A stretch of 9,523 nucleotides of DNA from an uncultured Oscillibacter sp. (GCF_900544955.1 NZ_UQXD01000061.1:1-9523); one strand, 5' to 3'. Shown: positions 1 through 6,638, numbered from the stretch's first letter. The notes: a model not told the origin generated them from the sequence alone. Made by a program: numbers and translations.

Positions 1-2
1 CC

Positions 3-2096
3 GGCGCCAACTGGTCCGTCAACGTGGCCAAGCAGGCTCTGGGCATCGAGCTGGAAGACGGCAACGACAACTTCGTTGGCGTCCAGGCCGTTACCCGTGA
101 AGAGGCCGCTCTGTACGCGCTGAACACCCTGAAGGCCGACATGGTGGAGTATGACTCCAAGACCGAGGTCAATGTCAATGGTGCTGTGGTTACCATCGGC
201 AACTCCAAGGCCAAGGAGATGGAGCAGGGCATCTACAAGGACAACCTGAAAGAGGAAGGCCTGCAGTTCGCTGAGAAGTATTTCACCGATCTGAAGCTGA
301 GCGAGAGCCACGACGACTTCCTGCGCCCCGCCAACAAGTGGAGCATCAAGTCCGACGAAATCGGCACCTATGCCAAGACTCCCGACGCCGTGTACGAGGG
401 CGTCAAGGTCCGCCGCGATACGCTCTATCGTGATCTGGACCTGAGCGATCCCTATGACTTTGACGTTGTGGTTGACGGCGTTGAGGCCACCGGCACTGAG
501 GCCGGCGCTGCGGGCGGCAAGTTCTATGTTGCCAAGCGCGAGACCGGTTCCTTCAAGATCAGCGACAAGGTCGGTACCGGTAACGGCAACCTGATCGAGG
601 TCTACAACGGCGATGCGGACGAAGATGAGGATAAGGTCATCGTCATCATCAACGAGTACCTGATGCAGGTTGACGGCGACTATGACGAAGAGGACGACGA
701 GCTGTATCTGACTGCCGCCACCGGCGACATCGGCGACGCGGACGTTCCCAACCTGAATACCGACGCCGACAAGCTCTCCATCGACGATTTTGCCAACCTG
801 AAGAGCTTCAAGGACGAGGACTATGTCCTGGTCACCGTGGCCGATGGCGAAGTGAAGTCCATTAAGCTGGCTGAGAAGGTCACCGCTGCTGTCACCGAGT
901 ACGTCCAGGACGACACCGTGACCGCCGGCGGCACCGAGTATGCTCTGTCTGCCAAGTGCGGCAGCGACATCAAGAATGCCGAGTATGACCTGAAGGAAGA
1001 CTACGATCTGTACCTGGATTCCTACGGCAACGTGATCTGGGTGGACGGCGTTGAGGCCGAGGGCAGCTACGTCTACATCACCGAGGTTTATACTTCCTCC
1101 AGCTCCAGCACTTCCAAGATTCAGGCTCAGGCCTACTTCCTGGACGGCACCGACGACGAGATCACCATTGACAAGCTCAATGGCTCCACTGTTAAGGGTG
1201 TGAACGATCTGGACGAGTTCGGCACTAAGACCGGCAGCAATGCCGCCGTTGGCAAGTGGTACAAGTACAGCCTGAAGGACAACGGCAAGTACAACCTGAC
1301 CGACAAGAACACGCTTGGCAATGTCAGCCTGACCAACACTTATGATTCTGGCACGGTCACGAACTATGATGATAACGGCGTGAAGATTTACTTCGGCACT
1401 GGTGCCAATGACTTTGTCAAGGGCAATGCCACCACCCGCTTCGTTATCATCAACAAGAGCGATGATGTCAAGGTCTACACCGGCATCAAGAACGTGCCCG
1501 ACACCAAGATCGGCGGCACCGGCGCTGTTCGTTACTATGCGGAGAACGGCTATGCCAAGTACGTCTTCATCGACGTGGGCGACACCGGCGTTGTGAAGGG
1601 CGGCTCCAGCAGCAGCGACTTCATCTACCTGTACAAGTTCGACAAGATGGGCACCAACGCTGACGACAACGATTACTATCGTTTCAAGGCCGTGGTGAAC
1701 GGCACTGTGACCAAGGTCTCCCTGGACGACGGCTACATCGGCCAGACTGATCTGGTTGGCAAGCTGTACGGTGAGGTCAGCTATGACAGCGATAAGTATG
1801 TCACTGACATGACCGAGGTCAACGGCACCGACGTGGACGACAGCGCCGCGCTGGTCTTCAACGGCACCGGCACTGTGGAGATTACCCAGAAGAACCGCAC
1901 CGTGACCTTCAGCGGTAACGTGAGCGACAGCTTCTATCTGGACTCCGGCGCGAAGATCTTCGTCTTCGAGGGCACCGACGATCCCAAGACCGTCTCTGCC
2001 TCCAAGCTGGTGAACGATTACAGCGACGAGGTCATCAAGAGCGTTTACGCTGTTGAGGGCGACGACGGTTACACCATGCTGTTTGTCCAGCTGTAA
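3..2096 (+). CDS. S-layer homology (SLH) protein, 3' part; 5' end outside window
   Basis: The frame is open from base 3 with no stop upstream, so the gene starts before the window; the GTG at 24 lies inside the coding sequence. About 697 residues are visible. The first ~45 (GANWSVNVAKQALG, then VTREEAALYALNTLKA from base 90) resemble the end of an SLH repeat, which anchors surface proteins to cell-wall polymer. The rest is a long extracellular region with no family I recognise: rich in Asp, Gly, Val, Tyr and Lys, one cysteine (near base 957), short acidic runs (near 606-635 and 678-701) that could bind calcium, and two serine runs (near 1095 and 1605). The motif VDGVEA occurs twice. All ten Arg codons are CGC or CGT and none is CGG, unlike the genes that follow, which suggests very high expression. 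SLH surface protein is a confident call; whether it is the main S-layer subunit is inference. No neighbour is functionally related. Confidence 0.85.
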   Translation, partial: GANWSVNVAKQALGIELEDGNDNFVGVQAVTREEAALYALNTLKADMVEYDSKTEVNVNGAVVTIGNSKAKEMEQGIYKDNLKEEGLQFAEKYFTDLKLSESHDDFLRPANKWSIKSDEIGTYAKTPDAVYEGVKVRRDTLYRDLDLSDPYDFDVVVDGVEATGTEAGAAGGKFYVAKRETGSFKISDKVGTGNGNLIEVYNGDADEDEDKVIVIINEYLMQVDGDYDEEDDELYLTAATGDIGDADVPNLNTDADKLSIDDFANLKSFKDEDYVLVTVADGEVKSIKLAEKVTAAVTEYVQDDTVTAGGTEYALSAKCGSDIKNAEYDLKEDYDLYLDSYGNVIWVDGVEAEGSYVYITEVYTSSSSSTSKIQAQAYFLDGTDDEITIDKLNGSTVKGVNDLDEFGTKTGSNAAVGKWYKYSLKDNGKYNLTDKNTLGNVSLTNTYDSGTVTNYDDNGVKIYFGTGANDFVKGNATTRFVIINKSDDVKVYTGIKNVPDTKIGGTGAVRYYAENGYAKYVFIDVGDTGVVKGGSSSSDFIYLYKFDKMGTNADDNDYYRFKAVVNGTVTKVSLDDGYIGQTDLVGKLYGEVSYDSDKYVTDMTEVNGTDVDDSAALVFNGTGTVEITQKNRTVTFSGNVSDSFYLDSGAKIFVFEGTDDPKTVSASKLVNDYSDEVIKSVYAVEGDDGYTMLFVQL

Positions 2097-2131
2097 GCTG
2101 AGGCACACGCACTGAACCGCGCGTAGTTCCA

Positions 2132-2170
2132 AACAGGCCCCGCACCGAGAGGTGCGGGGCCTGTTCTTTT
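2132..2170 (+). terminator. Rho-independent terminator of the S-layer gene
   Basis: A perfect 15-bp stem (2132-2146 with 2151-2165) closes on a GAGA tetraloop of GNRA type and is followed by a T-rich tract (2162-2170). It lies 36 bases after the stop codon. Its strength suits a highly expressed gene and isolates it from the molybdenum genes downstream. Confidence 0.93.
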
Positions 2171-2190
2171 CTTCCGCCGGAAATTCTCTC

Positions 2191-2219
2191 TTTCCATTTG
2201 CCGCCGGATGGATTAGAAT
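2191..2219 (+). promoter_or_regulatory. Predicted sigma-A promoter for the mogA-like gene
   Basis: TTTCCA (2191-2196) and TAGAAT (2214-2219) are 17 bases apart, matching four and five of six consensus positions. Transcription would start near 2226, leaving a leader of about 47 bases. It lies between the upstream terminator and the gene, where a promoter is needed. Confidence 0.6.
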
Positions 2220-2229
2220 GAGACCAGCA

Positions 2230-2249
2230 CCGGCGCTTTGGCGCGCCGG
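2230..2249 (+). other. GC hairpin in the mogA-like leader
   Basis: CCGGCGC (2230-2236) pairs perfectly with GCGCCGG (2243-2249) over a 6-base loop. It begins about four bases after the predicted transcript start and ends 11 bases before the ribosome site. No T-run follows, so it is not a terminator. It may protect the 5' end of the RNA; that role is inferred. Confidence 0.4.
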
Positions 2250-2272
2250 ATCAACCAAAGGGAGGAGCCGCC

Positions 2273-2755
2273 GTGAAAAATACCGCCGCCGTCATTACCG
2301 TCAGCGATTCCTGCTACAATGGGACCCGCCGGGACACCAGTGGACCCTGCATCCGCGCCCTGCTGGAGGAGGCGGGGTACGACGTGGTTTCCACCGCCGT
2401 GGTGCCGGATGAGGAGGCCGATATCCGGGAGGAGCTGCGCCGCTGCGCCGGCGAGGGCCGGACGGACCTGGTGCTCACCACCGGCGGCACGGGGCTTTCC
2501 CCCCGGGATGTGACGCCGGAGGCAACGCTTTCCGTGGTGGACCGGGAAATTCGATCCATTCCACAGGCCATGTTGTACGCCGGACTGTCCATCACCCCCC
2601 GGGCCATGCTGTCCCGGGCCGTGGCGGGCACCCTAGGGAGAACGCTGATCGTGAACCTGCCCGGCTCGGAAAAGGCCGCCCGGGAGAACCTCCTGGCGGT
2701 GCTGGACACCCTGGGCCACGGCCTGGATATGCTCCGGGGCCGGGGCCACGACTGA
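2273..2755 (+). CDS. mogA: MogA/MoaB-type molybdopterin adenylyltransferase
   Basis: This 160-residue protein has the normal length for single-domain MogA/MoaB proteins. The family activates molybdopterin with ATP by forming the adenylylated pterin, the step before molybdenum insertion, in the cytoplasm. Visible signatures are the opening AAVITVSDSC (5-14), the substrate loop TTGGTGLSPRDVTPEAT (69-85) with the conserved acidic Asp79, and NLPGS (128-132) near the C-terminus. The start is GTG, chosen because AAAGGGAGGAG (2256-2266) lies six bases upstream. The gene stands alone, with its own promoter and terminator, and is separated from the moa-mod operon by the convergent iclR gene. It therefore may be expressed independently. 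MogA and MoaB cannot be told apart from sequence reading alone, so the symbol is provisional; the family assignment is firm. Confidence 0.92.
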   Translation: MKNTAAVITVSDSCYNGTRRDTSGPCIRALLEEAGYDVVSTAVVPDEEADIREELRRCAGEGRTDLVLTTGGTGLSPRDVTPEATLSVVDREIRSIPQAMLYAGLSITPRAMLSRAVAGTLGRTLIVNLPGSEKAARENLLAVLDTLGHGLDMLRGRGHD

Positions 2756-2776
2756 CAAGGCTCTCCGCTTTCCAGA

Positions 2777-2803
2777 AAAAAGCCGCCCATCGGGCGGCTT
2801 TTT
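2777..2803. terminator. Bidirectional terminator between convergent mogA and iclR
   Basis: Twelve bases, A5 then GCCGCCC (2777-2788), pair perfectly with GGGCGGC then T5 (2792-2803) across a 3-base loop. Read on the plus strand it ends in five T, and on the minus strand in six T (2781-2776). It lies 21 bases past the mogA stop and 19 bases past the iclR stop, so it can end both transcripts. Confidence 0.92.
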
Positions 2804-2822
2804 GGCGGGCGGGGAAGGGCCT

Positions 2823-3587
2823 TTACACCCGGTAGCCCAGGGCGGCGGAGATCATCCGCCCGGCGGACATCACCGCCTGGACGGCTTGGCGGAACTCCTC
2901 GGAGTGGACGGAGCGGAACATGCCGATGACCCCCACGGTGTAGGAGAAGCCGCCGCCCTGCTGGCGGACCGGCGCGGAGATGGACCGGAGGCCGATTTTG
3001 TACTCCCCATTCTCCACGGCGTAGCCTGCCGCCCGGATCTCCGCCAACTGGGCCAGCAGGGCCTCCGGGTCCGTGATGGTATGGGGGGTGTAGGCCGTCA
3101 GGGGCAGCTTGTGCAGCAGGGCCGCCGCCTCGTGGGGCGGCAGGGCCGAGAGAAACAGCTTGCCCTGGGAAGTGCAGTACAGGGGCAGGCGGGCGCCGGT
3201 CTCCGACACGATGCGCAGATTGCCCCGGCCCTCTGCCTGATCCAGAGTGATGACGTGGGCCCCCTCGTGGATGGACAGCACCGCGGAGCTGCTGGTCTGG
3301 GCCGCCAGGTGCTCCATGTAGGGCCGGGCCACGGCGGAAATGTCCCAGGAGCTGCTGACATGACAGCCGTACTCGAACAGCCGCAGGCCCAGGGCGTATT
3401 TGCCGTCGGGCTTCTGGGCCACCACGTCGTAATCCCGCATGGTGGTCAGCAGGCCGAAAACCGTGCTCCGGGGCAGGCCCGCCCGGGCGCTGAGCTCCGT
3501 CAGTGTCAGGGGTTCCCCGGCGTCGCAGAGATGCTGCAAAAGCTCCATGGCCTTCGCCACGGAGCGGATGGTGTTGCCGTCCGCCAT
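2823..3587 (-). CDS. IclR-family transcriptional regulator
   Basis: With the start at 3587 the protein has 254 residues, typical of IclR regulators. Residues 1-65 form the N-terminal winged helix-turn-helix (TLTELSARAGLPRSTVFGLL, 28-47, holds the recognition helix). A linker leads to the C-terminal effector domain (about 80-254), with the family-like segments GARLPLYCTSQGKLFLS (131-147) and GYAVENGEYKIGLRSISAPV (188-207). The frame stays open to 3638, but ATG 3587 is preferred because AAAGGAGGT (3602-3594) sits seven bases upstream. IclR proteins are dimeric repressors or activators that sense small metabolites, often organic acids or purine breakdown products. The gene faces away from moaA across a shared control region, so self-regulation and control of the molybdenum operon are likely. 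The effector cannot be read from sequence. Most molybdate regulators are ModE-type, so an IclR here is less usual. Confidence 0.93.
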   Translation of the reverse strand: MADGNTIRSVAKAMELLQHLCDAGEPLTLTELSARAGLPRSTVFGLLTTMRDYDVVAQKPDGKYALGLRLFEYGCHVSSSWDISAVARPYMEHLAAQTSSSAVLSIHEGAHVITLDQAEGRGNLRIVSETGARLPLYCTSQGKLFLSALPPHEAAALLHKLPLTAYTPHTITDPEALLAQLAEIRAAGYAVENGEYKIGLRSISAPVRQQGGGFSYTVGVIGMFRSVHSEEFRQAVQAVMSAGRMISAALGYRV

Positions 3588-3608
3588 GGGACCACCTCCT
3601 TTTTCTCC

Positions 3609-3638
3609 ATCATACCGGATACCGCCCGGGGCCGTCAA
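3609..3638 (-). promoter_or_regulatory. Predicted promoter of the IclR regulator gene
   Basis: Read on the minus strand, TTGACG (3638-3633) and TATGAT (3614-3609) are 18 bases apart, each matching five of six consensus bases. Initiation near 3602 would give a leader of only about 15 bases, placing the ribosome site at the very 5' end of the message. Confidence 0.7.
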
Positions 3639-3641
3639 GGA

Positions 3642-3679
3642 TTCCGATGATATCGAAATATATTTTAATATGGTCGGAA
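3642..3679. promoter_or_regulatory. 38-bp interrupted palindrome, candidate operator
   Basis: The segment is a dyad centred between 3660 and 3661: TTCCGA (3642-3647), ATAT (3650-3653), AAATATATTT (3656-3665), ATAT (3668-3671), TCGGAA (3674-3679). Fifteen of 19 half-site pairs are complementary. It lies three bases from the -35 box of the iclR promoter and seven bases from that of the moaA promoter. It is AT-rich in an otherwise very GC-rich region. It is best read as a regulator binding site, most simply for the adjacent IclR dimer or pair of dimers. That binding is inferred. Confidence 0.65.
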
Positions 3680-3686
3680 AGAGGGT

Positions 3687-3715
3687 TTGCCAAGGGGGAA
3701 GGGATTTGATAAAAT
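3687..3715 (+). promoter_or_regulatory. Predicted promoter of the moa-mod operon
   Basis: TTGCCA (3687-3692) and TAAAAT (3710-3715) are separated by 17 bases, each one mismatch from consensus. A TG at 3707-3708 gives an extended -10. The transcript would start near 3722, with a leader of about 30 bases, too short to hold a molybdenum-cofactor riboswitch. Confidence 0.8.
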
Positions 3716-3751
3716 AGGTAATATTCCTATGAGAATAACGGTGGAGGGCCT

Positions 3752-4699
3752 ATGGAGGACCGCTGCGGACGGACAATCACATACCTGCGCCTGGCGGTGA
3801 CGGACCTCTGCAACTACCGCTGCCGGTACTGCATGCCGCCGGAGGGGGTGGAGAAGCGGGCCCACGGGGCCGTCTGCTCCCTGGAGGAGCTGCGGGACAT
3901 GACGGCGGCCGCGGCGGCCTGCGGCGTCCGGAAGGTGCGCATCACCGGCGGGGAGCCGCTGGTGCGGCGGGGGATCGCGGACTTGTGCCGGATGGTGGCG
4001 GCCCTGCCGGGGGTGGAGGAGCTGTGCCTCACCACCAACGGGAGCCTGCTTCCCGCCCTGGCGGTCCCCCTGCGGGCGGCGGGGGTGGATCGGCTGAACA
4101 TCAGCCTGGACACCCTGCGGCCGGACCGGTTCCGGGAGATCACCCGGGGGGGCGAGCTGGCCCAGGTCTGGGCGGGAATCGCCGCCACGGAGGCGGCGGG
4201 GTTCTCCCGCCTGAAGCTGAACTGCGTGCTGATGGGCGGCGTCAACGACGATGAGATCGGGGACTTTGTGGAGCTGACGCGGCGGCGCCCCTGGCAGGTG
4301 CGGTTCATTGAGTTGATGCCCATGGGGGTCTGCGCCGGGTGGGACCGGAGGGCCTTTTTGCCGGTGGAGACCGTGCTGGCGCGGCGGCCGGACCTGGAGC
4401 CCATCGGGGCGGAGGGGGTGGCGTCCTGCTATCGCCTCCCCGGCGCCGCGGGAACCGTGGGGCTGATTGCCCCCATGAGCCACGCCTTCTGCGGCGCGTG
4501 CAGCCGCATCCGCATCACGGCGGACGGAAAGCTGAAGCCCTGTCTCCACACTCGGGAGGAGATTCCCCTGCGGGGGCTGTCCGGCCCGGCGCTGGAGGCG
4601 GCGCTGCGGCGGGGGATTGCCCAAAAGCCGGAGCGCCACCGTCTGGGGGAGGACGGCGTCACCGCCGCCGGGAGGGACATGAATGAGATCGGAGGATGA
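3752..4699 (+). CDS. moaA: GTP 3',8-cyclase MoaA (radical SAM)
   Basis: MoaA opens molybdenum cofactor synthesis by cyclising GTP to 3',8-cyclo-7,8-dihydro-GTP, which MoaC then converts. The 315-residue protein has the radical SAM cysteines Cys20, Cys24 and Cys27 (CNYRCRYC), the SAM-contact motif GGEP (66-69), and the C-terminal cluster set Cys247-x2-Cys250-x13-Cys264 that binds the GTP-holding 4Fe-4S cluster. It ends in IGG, the double-glycine tail needed for catalysis in this family. The N-terminus (GRTITYLRLAVTDLC) aligns with other MoaA starts, supporting ATG 3752. The ribosome site GGAGGG (3743-3748) is only three bases away, shorter than usual. It is first in the operon, four bases before moaC, behind a strong extended -10 promoter next to the palindrome. 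All catalytic residues are present. Two oxygen-sensitive Fe-S clusters suit an anaerobe. Confidence 0.97.
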   Translation: MEDRCGRTITYLRLAVTDLCNYRCRYCMPPEGVEKRAHGAVCSLEELRDMTAAAAACGVRKVRITGGEPLVRRGIADLCRMVAALPGVEELCLTTNGSLLPALAVPLRAAGVDRLNISLDTLRPDRFREITRGGELAQVWAGIAATEAAGFSRLKLNCVLMGGVNDDEIGDFVELTRRRPWQVRFIELMPMGVCAGWDRRAFLPVETVLARRPDLEPIGAEGVASCYRLPGAAGTVGLIAPMSHAFCGACSRIRITADGKLKPCLHTREEIPLRGLSGPALEAALRRGIAQKPERHRLGEDGVTAAGRDMNEIGG

Positions 4700-4703
4700 G
4701 GGG

Positions 4704-5174
4704 ATGGAACTGACCCATTTCAACCAGGAGGGCCGCGCCCGCATGGTGGATGTCAGCGAAAAGGAGGCCACCTTCCGGGTGGCCCGGGCCGTCGGGGAGG
4801 TCCGCATGGCCCCCGCCACCTTGGAGCGGATTCAGGCGGGGACCGTGGGCAAGGGGGACGTGCTGGCGGTGGCCCAGGTGGCGGGCATTCTGGCGGCCAA
4901 GGGAACTGCCGGGCTGATTCCCATGTGTCACCCGCTGCTGCTGACCAAGGTGGACCTGCGCTTCGAGCTGGGGGAGGGGGCACTCCGGATTTTCAGCGAG
5001 GTTCGCTGCCGGGGGGAGACCGGGGTGGAGATGGAGGCGCTGACCGCCGTCTCCGTGGCGGCCCTGACGGTGTACGACATGTGCAAGGCCGTCCAGCGGG
5101 ATATGGAGATCACCGGCGTCCGCCTCCTCTATAAAGAGGGAGGCAAGAGCGGCGTCTATGAACGGGAGGTGTGA
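4704..5174 (+). CDS. moaC: Cyclic pyranopterin monophosphate synthase MoaC
   Basis: MoaC converts the MoaA product to cyclic pyranopterin monophosphate, the second step of the pathway. At 156 residues it has the normal length. Conserved pieces are the opening THFNQEGRARMVDVSEK (4-20), KGTAGLIPMCHPL (66-78), GVEMEALTAVSVAALTVYDM (107-126) followed by Cys127 and Lys128, and KEGGKSG (144-150). Asp125 and Lys128 correspond to active-site residues known from E. coli MoaC (Asp128, Lys131). The frame opens at 4683, but ATG 4704 is preferred: GGAGG at 4691-4695 is eight bases upstream and the encoded N-terminus then matches the family. The gap to moaA is four bases, and the ribosome site lies inside the end of moaA, so the two are probably translationally coupled. 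A hairpin (5122-5144) lies in its last codons. Confidence 0.97.
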   Translation: MELTHFNQEGRARMVDVSEKEATFRVARAVGEVRMAPATLERIQAGTVGKGDVLAVAQVAGILAAKGTAGLIPMCHPLLLTKVDLRFELGEGALRIFSEVRCRGETGVEMEALTAVSVAALTVYDMCKAVQRDMEITGVRLLYKEGGKSGVYEREV

Positions 5175-5178
5175 GGAG

Positions 5179-5628
5179 ATGGCCAAGGTCACTGCGGTGA
5201 ACATCAGCGAGCGGAAGGGCACCCCCAAGCACGAGGTGCCCTACATCGACCTCCGGCTCCGCCACGGCATCCTGGGGGATGCCCACGCCGGGGACTGGCA
5301 CCGGCAGATCAGCCTGCTGGCGGAGGAGAGCGTGGAGCGGATGCGGGGGCTGGGACTGGACCTGGCGCCCGGGGCCTTTGCGGAGAACATCAACACCGCC
5401 GGCGTGGATTTGAAGGGACTGCCGGTGGGAACCCGGCTGGCCATCGGGGAGACGGTGGTAGAGGTGACCCAGATCGGCAAGGAGTGCCACAGCGACTGCG
5501 CCGTGAAGCGGGCCACCGGCGTCTGCGTCATGCCCACGGAGGGGATTTTCGCCGTGGTGGTCCGGGAGGGCCGGGTGCGGCGGGGAGACCTCATCACGAT
5601 TTTGGAGGCGGAGCATGAGACGGATTGA
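5179..5628 (+). CDS. MOSC-domain protein
   Basis: This is a 149-residue single-domain MOSC protein. MOSC domains form the C-terminus of eukaryotic molybdenum cofactor sulfurases and are thought to bind the cofactor and carry sulfur on a cysteine; stand-alone bacterial forms are largely uncharacterised. Family features seen are GDAHAGDWHRQISLLAEES (33-51), GAFAENINTAGVDL (65-78), LPVGTRLAIG (81-90) and TQIGKECHSDC (97-107), with Cys103 the likely conserved sulfur-carrying cysteine, then VMPTEGIFAVVV (117-128). ATG 5179 is chosen over 5158 because GGGAGGT (5164-5170) lies eight bases upstream, giving the same four-base gap to the preceding stop as moaA-moaC. Its end overlaps the next gene by 14 bases. 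Place in the operon suggests sulfuration, transfer or storage of the cofactor; that role is inference. Confidence 0.93.
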   Translation: MAKVTAVNISERKGTPKHEVPYIDLRLRHGILGDAHAGDWHRQISLLAEESVERMRGLGLDLAPGAFAENINTAGVDLKGLPVGTRLAIGETVVEVTQIGKECHSDCAVKRATGVCVMPTEGIFAVVVREGRVRRGDLITILEAEHETD

Positions 5629-6634
5629 GACGCGGGAGGCCGTGGGCCATGTGCTGTGCCACGACCTGACCCAAATCATCAGGGGAAGCTACAAGGACGC
5701 CCGCTTCCGCAAGGGCCACGTGGTCCGGGAGGAGGACATCCCGGTGCTGCTGTCCATGGGGAAGGAGCACCTCTACGTCTGGGAGATGACGCCGGGCATG
5801 GTCCATGAAAACGACGCGGCGGAGCGGCTGCTGGCGCTGTGCGCCAACGAGGGGATGGAGCGCAGCCCGGTCAAGGAGGGCAAGATCGAGCTGACCGCCG
5901 CCCGGGACGGGCTGTTTCGAGTGGACTCCCGGCGGCTGCTGGCGGTGAATGGGACGGAGGACGTCATGATCGCCACCCGCCGGGGCAACACCGCCGTCCG
6001 CCGGGGCGACAAGCTGGCGGGGATGCGGGTGATCCCCCTGGTGATCCGGGAGGAGCTGCTCCAGGCGGCGGAGGCCGCCGCCGGGGAAAAGCCGCTGCTG
6101 GAGCTGCTGCCCTACCGGATGAAAACCGCCGCCATCGTGACCACCGGCGGCGAGGTGAAGCAGGGGCTGATTCAGGACACCTTCACCCCGGTGGTGGCGG
6201 AGAAGCTGGCGGCCTACGGCATCGAGACCGTGGCCACCGTCCTCTCCGGCGACGGGGTGGAAAACGTGCGGGACGCGGTGTTGCAGATGCGGACGCTGGG
6301 GACGGACCTGATCCTCTGCACCGGCGGCATGAGCGTGGACCCCGACGACAACACCCCCGGCGGCATCCGGGCGGCGGGGGCGGAGATCGTGGCCTACGGC
6401 GCGCCGGTGCTGCCCGGCGCCATGTTCCTGCTGGGGTACTTCCCGGAGGGGACGGCGGTGATGGGCCTGCCGGGCTGCGTGATGTACGCCGGGGCCACCG
6501 TGTTCGACCTGATCCTGCCCCGGGTGGCCGCCGGGGTGCCCGTCACCCGGGAGGACCTGGCCGCCCTGGGGGAGGGGGGGCTGTGCCTGGGCTGCAAGCC
6601 CTGCCGCTACCCGGACTGCCCCTTTGGAAAGTGA
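5615..6634 (+). CDS. MoeA/CinA-like molybdopterin-binding protein with four-cysteine tail
   Basis: This 339-residue protein belongs to the clostridial molybdopterin-binding family near MoeA. Residues 1-165 are a family-specific N-terminal region (FRKGHVVREEDIPVLLSMGKEHLY resembles a MoeA-like entry domain, shown here at about 31-54 in parts FRKGHVVREE and LLSMGKEHLY). Residues 170-310 form the MogA/MoeA-type pterin domain, with AAIVTTGGEV (172-181), LCTGGMSVDPDD (234-245), TPGGIR (247-252) and MGLPGCVMYAG (283-293). The C-terminus has Cys324, Cys327, Cys330 and Cys335 in a CLGCKPCRYPDC pattern that could bind zinc or an Fe-S cluster. Canonical MoeA is about 400 residues and lacks this tail. 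GGAGG (5604-5608) precedes ATG 5615, which lies inside the end of the MOSC gene, implying coupling. It likely binds molybdopterin during metal insertion or hydroxylase maturation; whether it replaces MoeA is unknown. Confidence 0.88.
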   Translation: MRRIETREAVGHVLCHDLTQIIRGSYKDARFRKGHVVREEDIPVLLSMGKEHLYVWEMTPGMVHENDAAERLLALCANEGMERSPVKEGKIELTAARDGLFRVDSRRLLAVNGTEDVMIATRRGNTAVRRGDKLAGMRVIPLVIREELLQAAEAAAGEKPLLELLPYRMKTAAIVTTGGEVKQGLIQDTFTPVVAEKLAAYGIETVATVLSGDGVENVRDAVLQMRTLGTDLILCTGGMSVDPDDNTPGGIRAAGAEIVAYGAPVLPGAMFLLGYFPEGTAVMGLPGCVMYAGATVFDLILPRVAAGVPVTREDLAALGEGGLCLGCKPCRYPDCPFGK

Positions 6635-6638
6635 ATGT

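Noticed and set aside
2174..2208. Repeated CCGCCGGA (2174-2181 and 2201-2208) around the mogA -35 box
   Set aside because: An 8-base GC-rich repeat is expected by chance in this DNA, and it shows no dyad symmetry.
3722..3737. Small inverted repeat TATTC/GAATA at the moaA transcript start
   Set aside because: Only five base pairs, with no inner extension. It is too weak to call an operator beside the much stronger dyad at 3642-3679.
3716..3751. Molybdenum-cofactor riboswitch before moaA
   Set aside because: The leader is about 30 bases with no complex fold; known Moco riboswitches are much longer.
3729..3800. Possible 23-codon upstream frame overlapping the moaA start
   Set aside because: Its ATG lies only about seven bases after the predicted transcript start with no credible ribosome site, and the peptide has no recognisable feature.
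3665..4819. Long minus-strand frames opposite moaA, moaC and other operon genes
   Set aside because: They are low-complexity (Arg, Pro, Gly, His rich), match no family, and lie antisense to well-supported genes. The one at 3665-4819 would also run through the moaA promoter.
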